Translations under genes and position numbers: made by a program
Shown here: piece after piece, positions 61,241-64,000 of the stretch
Layout of the letters: every line of letters begins with the position of its first letter
Numbering within the stretch: position 1 is the stretch's first letter
The notes under the pieces: model-generated
What the model saw: the letters and a program-made list of their open reading frames with translations, nothing else
Told to the model about the DNA's origin: nothing
Database searches by the model: none
NCBI GenBank assembly: GCA_001792895.1
Contig: MARA01000022.1
Span: 248,001 to 312,000 of the forward strand
Source of the DNA: Lentinus brumalis
Taxonomy: Eukaryota; Basidiomycota; Agaricomycetes; Polyporales; Polyporaceae
DNA length: 64,000 nucleotides
Direction: 5' to 3'

Positions 61241-61610
61241 GTCCGACGCCGTGGTTTGCAGCGACGGTGCGCGGCAGGAGCGCGACAGGCCCAGCAACCG
61301 CGATGTGGTCTAGTCGGCGCGCTTTCTTAAACTGTCTCTCTGCATTGGGGGAGGAATGTCACCTCCAGTGTCGTATTGTCTGGAGTTATTCGTGGGACAA
61401 GGGCTGTTGTTCTTCTACTGTTTGTAGCGCGTAGCTGTGGCCTACTATTCTGTTTATGATGACACGCTCGGGACTTACCACTGACGTTCTCGATTTGTCC
61501 TGCAACAGAGCGGCCAGACTGTACAAACATCGCGCGCAACGCGCACAGAGGACTCTTCTAATACGACTCTCGTGACAGCGGCGTCGAAGCGCACACACAC
61601 GAACAAGACC

Positions 61611-62857
61611 ATGAACAATCCGTCGCAGGCGGACATGTCGCAAGGCATCAACCCCGCCTTCCTCTCCGGAGGCTTCAACGGCAACCAAGGCGCGAACAGC
61701 GCGGGCCAGCAGGGCTTCAACCCACAGCAAATACAGCAGATGCAGCAGATGCAAGCGATGCGCGGCCAGGGAGGCGGCAGCGGCATGGGCATCAACCCCG
61801 CGATGTTCCAGCAAGGCGGTGGCGGAGGCGGCCAGGGCATGGGCATGGGTGGAGGCGGGATGGGCGGCGGGACGATGAACCCGGCCGCGCTGATGAACGG
61901 GATGGGCGGAGGCGGCGGAGGGATGAACGCACGCATGGCGCAGATCCAGCAGATGCAGCTGCAGGCGCAAGCACAACGCGCGAACATGATGGGTGGCGGC
62001 GGCGGGATGGGTTTGAGCCCCGCGCAGCTTCTCCAGCAGCAGCAGCAGCAGCAGATGAACATGGGCGGGATGGGCGGCGGCGGCGGGATGAACGGGATGG
62101 GCGGCATCAACCCGGCCGCGCTGAGTGGCGGCATGAGCGGGATGAGCATGGGCGGGATGAGCAACATGGGCATGGGCGGGATGAACATGGGAGGTATGAG
62201 CATGGGTGCGTCTCTCGCCCAACTGCATGCGTGGCTGACTACCTACCTTTTCTTCCGCAGGCGGCTCGCCTCCAAGCAGCTCGGCGTCGCTCCCCAACGT
62301 CTCTAGCTATGGCATGTCGCAGTCGCCGTCTTCAAGCGGCCCGCCGCAGACGCCCACGATGTCGAATAGCGGCCTCCCGCCAGGCTTCCCAACGCTGACG
62401 CAGCAGCAGTTGCAGCAGCTCGCGCAGATGCCGCCGCAGATGAAGGCCATGCAGATCCAGCGCATCCTGCAGGCGCAACAGCAGATGGCGAACATGGGAG
62501 GCATGGGGGGCGGCATGCAAGGCATGAACGTGGGCGGGCTCAACGGCATGACCCCCGCGCAGCTCCAGCAGATGCAGATGCTCCAGCAGCAGCAACAGCA
62601 GCAGAACCAGGGCCATATGCAGCGTCCGCCGTCCTCCGCGTCGTATGGCGGGCCGCTTGGCCACCACCGACTCTCGCAAGGGCAGCTGCAGAATCCGTCT
62701 TCGACGCCTGGGCCTGGCAGTCAAGGTGGGCCGCACAGTGGGGGATGCTGCAAGGCTCGCATCAGCAGGGAGGTGTGATGGGCCCGCCGTCGTCTATTCC
62801 GCCTCGTCCACCAACTGCCTCCTCGCACCATGGTCATGGTGGAATGCACCAGCACAT

Positions 62858-62915
<58 letters not shown>

Positions 62916-62945
62916 CAACAACAACAACAGCAGCAGCAGCAGCAA

Positions 62946-62980
<35 letters not shown>

Positions 62981-64000
62981 ACAACAATTGCAACAACAAC
63001 AGCAGCAGCAGCAGCAGGGGGGCTACGCGCATGGCGCGCCCTTCCCTAGTCGAAGCCCTCGTCCCGGTACCGCTGCAGGCTCGCGCCCAAGTACCGCGCA
63101 AAGCCAGCCGCAAGGTCAGTCACAGTCTGCAAGCGGTCATGACGGGCCTGCCGCGCCGATGCCTCTCCGACACGGTTCGCTCCCTTACAACTCCGCGGGC
63201 ACACCACAACGTCCGGGAACGAGCCAGTCGATGGGTGCTCCCGAGAGGGTTCCGAGTCGCCCGCCCACCGCGAGCGGACACGGTCGGCCGCAGACTCCGC
63301 GCCAGCAAGCCCAGCAACTGTCAAATCAACACCAACCGAAGACGTCGCCGACGCAGCAGGCGGGCGGGGGTTACGCTCCTATCGCTCCCGCGCCCGTTCC
63401 GGCGGGCGCACAGGCTCCGGGGCCTCGCAGGTCGTCTGAAACTCCGGTGCCGGCATCTGCTTCGACCCCGGCGCTCGCGGGCTCTGCGCCGCAGATGACG
63501 CGCGCACAAAGCCACACTGGGATCGCGGGTATGGGCATCTCAGGCAACATGGGGCCCTCTCCAGGCGGGATGCAAGCTCAGCCCCCGGCGATCAGTTCGA
63601 GCTCGCTCATGGGCGGCGCTGGGGGAGGCATGATGCCGCCCCCGGTCATCCCGCGCTCTGCGCAAGGCCATACGGGCGAGGGCATGGGACTTAGCGGTGC
63701 TGGTATGAACATGGGTGGCGTCCCAGGAATGATGAGTCGCGCGATGCCCGGTGGTCAAATACAGGCGGGGGCGCAGAACGCGTCGCTGAACGTGAACACG
63801 AACCTCATGGCCCCCGGAAGTGGTCCGATGCAGAGTCCTGCGCTTGGAGGCGCGATGGGGTCGCCCGCGAACAACGGGGGCATGGCCGGCATGGGACTTG
63901 CGCTTGACGCGAGCTCGTCTGCGTCTGTTCCGCAAACTCCGGCTCGCGGGGGCTCTCTGCCTCCCGCTGCGGGATCTCCTGGTGTGGCGGGACCCGTGCC
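61611..64000 (+). CDS. Gln/Gly/Met-rich low-complexity protein, 3' cut by window edge, frame broken once
   Basis: Exon 1 (61611-62205) starts MNNPSQADMSQGINPAF, and exon 2 (62261 to the right edge) continues with no further intron seen. Composition is extreme: GGM/GMG blocks, QQ runs, then Ser/Pro-rich disordered sequence. LTQQQLQQLAQMPPQMKAM may form a helix. The frame slips by one base at a run of five G (62740-62744); as written it stops at 62778, while the other frame continues through the polyglutamine tract to the window end. Such regions are typical of transcription or chromatin factors (for example Snf5-, Med15- or Spt20-like proteins), but no folded domain lies inside the window, so no name is given. 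The ATG at 61611 is the first in frame; a leader intron is likely upstream. Confidence 0.72.
62859..63017 (+). repeat. Polyglutamine-coding CAG/CAA tract
   Basis: Forty-three consecutive Gln codons (62859-62987), one Leu codon (TTG), then nine more Gln codons. CAG and CAA are mixed, with a pure CAG block at the start (about 16 units). Likely length-variable between strains. Confidence 0.95.

Larger units (their letters stand above)
58467..61610. other. Long non-coding stretch with a promoter and leader repeats
   Basis: 58467-60300 holds nothing I can support; a short AGTCAGT tandem lies near 59630. A TATAAATA box at 60308-60315 starts what may be a long, intron-containing leader of the Gln-rich gene: a GTGAGT donor near 60904 and a CAACAG acceptor near 61508 fit a 5' leader intron. 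Diverged repeats lie at 60830-61240. Confidence 0.4.

Noticed and set aside
62645..63113. Poly-Ala/Thr, poly-Ser/Asn and poly-Leu frames
   Set aside because: They are the other frames of the CAG/CAA tract; the Gln frame fits the rest of the gene.

Overview
The window is nuclear DNA of a filamentous basidiomycete, most likely an Agaricomycete of the wood-decay (polypore-like) kind. The basis is GC-rich coding sequence, very intron-dense genes with introns mostly of 45-65 nt, a secreted CBM1 protein, an alpha-1,3-glucanase, a fungal P450, a delta-12 desaturase, an Argonaute, and families typical of mushrooms such as DUF6534 and DUF3669. The species cannot be named from this alone. I see no transposon, virus, CRISPR array or bacterial operon. 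I call 23 protein genes (two cut by the window edges) and one tRNA. Exon boundaries were worked out by eye from GT/AG sites, reading phase and family motifs.

Layout. 1-5.3 kb (minus strand): the start of an unrecognised protein, a DUF6534 membrane protein, and a secreted GH71 alpha-1,3-glucanase. 6.5-18.4 kb (plus): GDP-L-fucose synthase, GDP-mannose 4,6-dehydratase, a secreted CBM1 protein, an EMB8/YheT-type alpha/beta hydrolase and a delta-12 desaturase. 18.4-21.1 kb: the longest stretch with no gene I can support. 21.1-28.0 kb (minus): a tandem pair of monocarboxylate-transporter-like MFS genes and a cyclin-fold protein. 29.3-37.2 kb (plus): a P-loop ATPase with a GC-AG intron, and an Argonaute. 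37.6-50.0 kb (minus): tRNA-Ala(CGC), a P450, an M20 peptidase, the PI3-kinase regulatory kinase Vps15, and a small heat-shock protein. 51.3-58.5 kb: the 41-residue OST4 diverging from QCR8, a second small heat-shock protein, a DUF3669 protein and a Dal5-like transporter. 61.6 kb to the right edge: a Gln/Gly/Met-rich protein with a long polyglutamine tract.

Functional links. The clearest is the adjacent same-strand pair for both steps of de novo GDP-L-fucose synthesis (GDP-mannose to 4-keto-6-deoxy intermediate to GDP-fucose). OST4 and QCR8 probably share one 243-bp promoter. The other genes look like ordinary unlinked housekeeping and secretome genes.

Quality. Four otherwise intact reading frames are each broken by one apparently missing base, three of them at runs of five G or C (Argonaute N-terminus, Gln-rich protein, probably the GMD leader) and one at CCC (ATPase). 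This pattern looks more like consensus error in the assembly than pseudogenisation, but only reads can decide.
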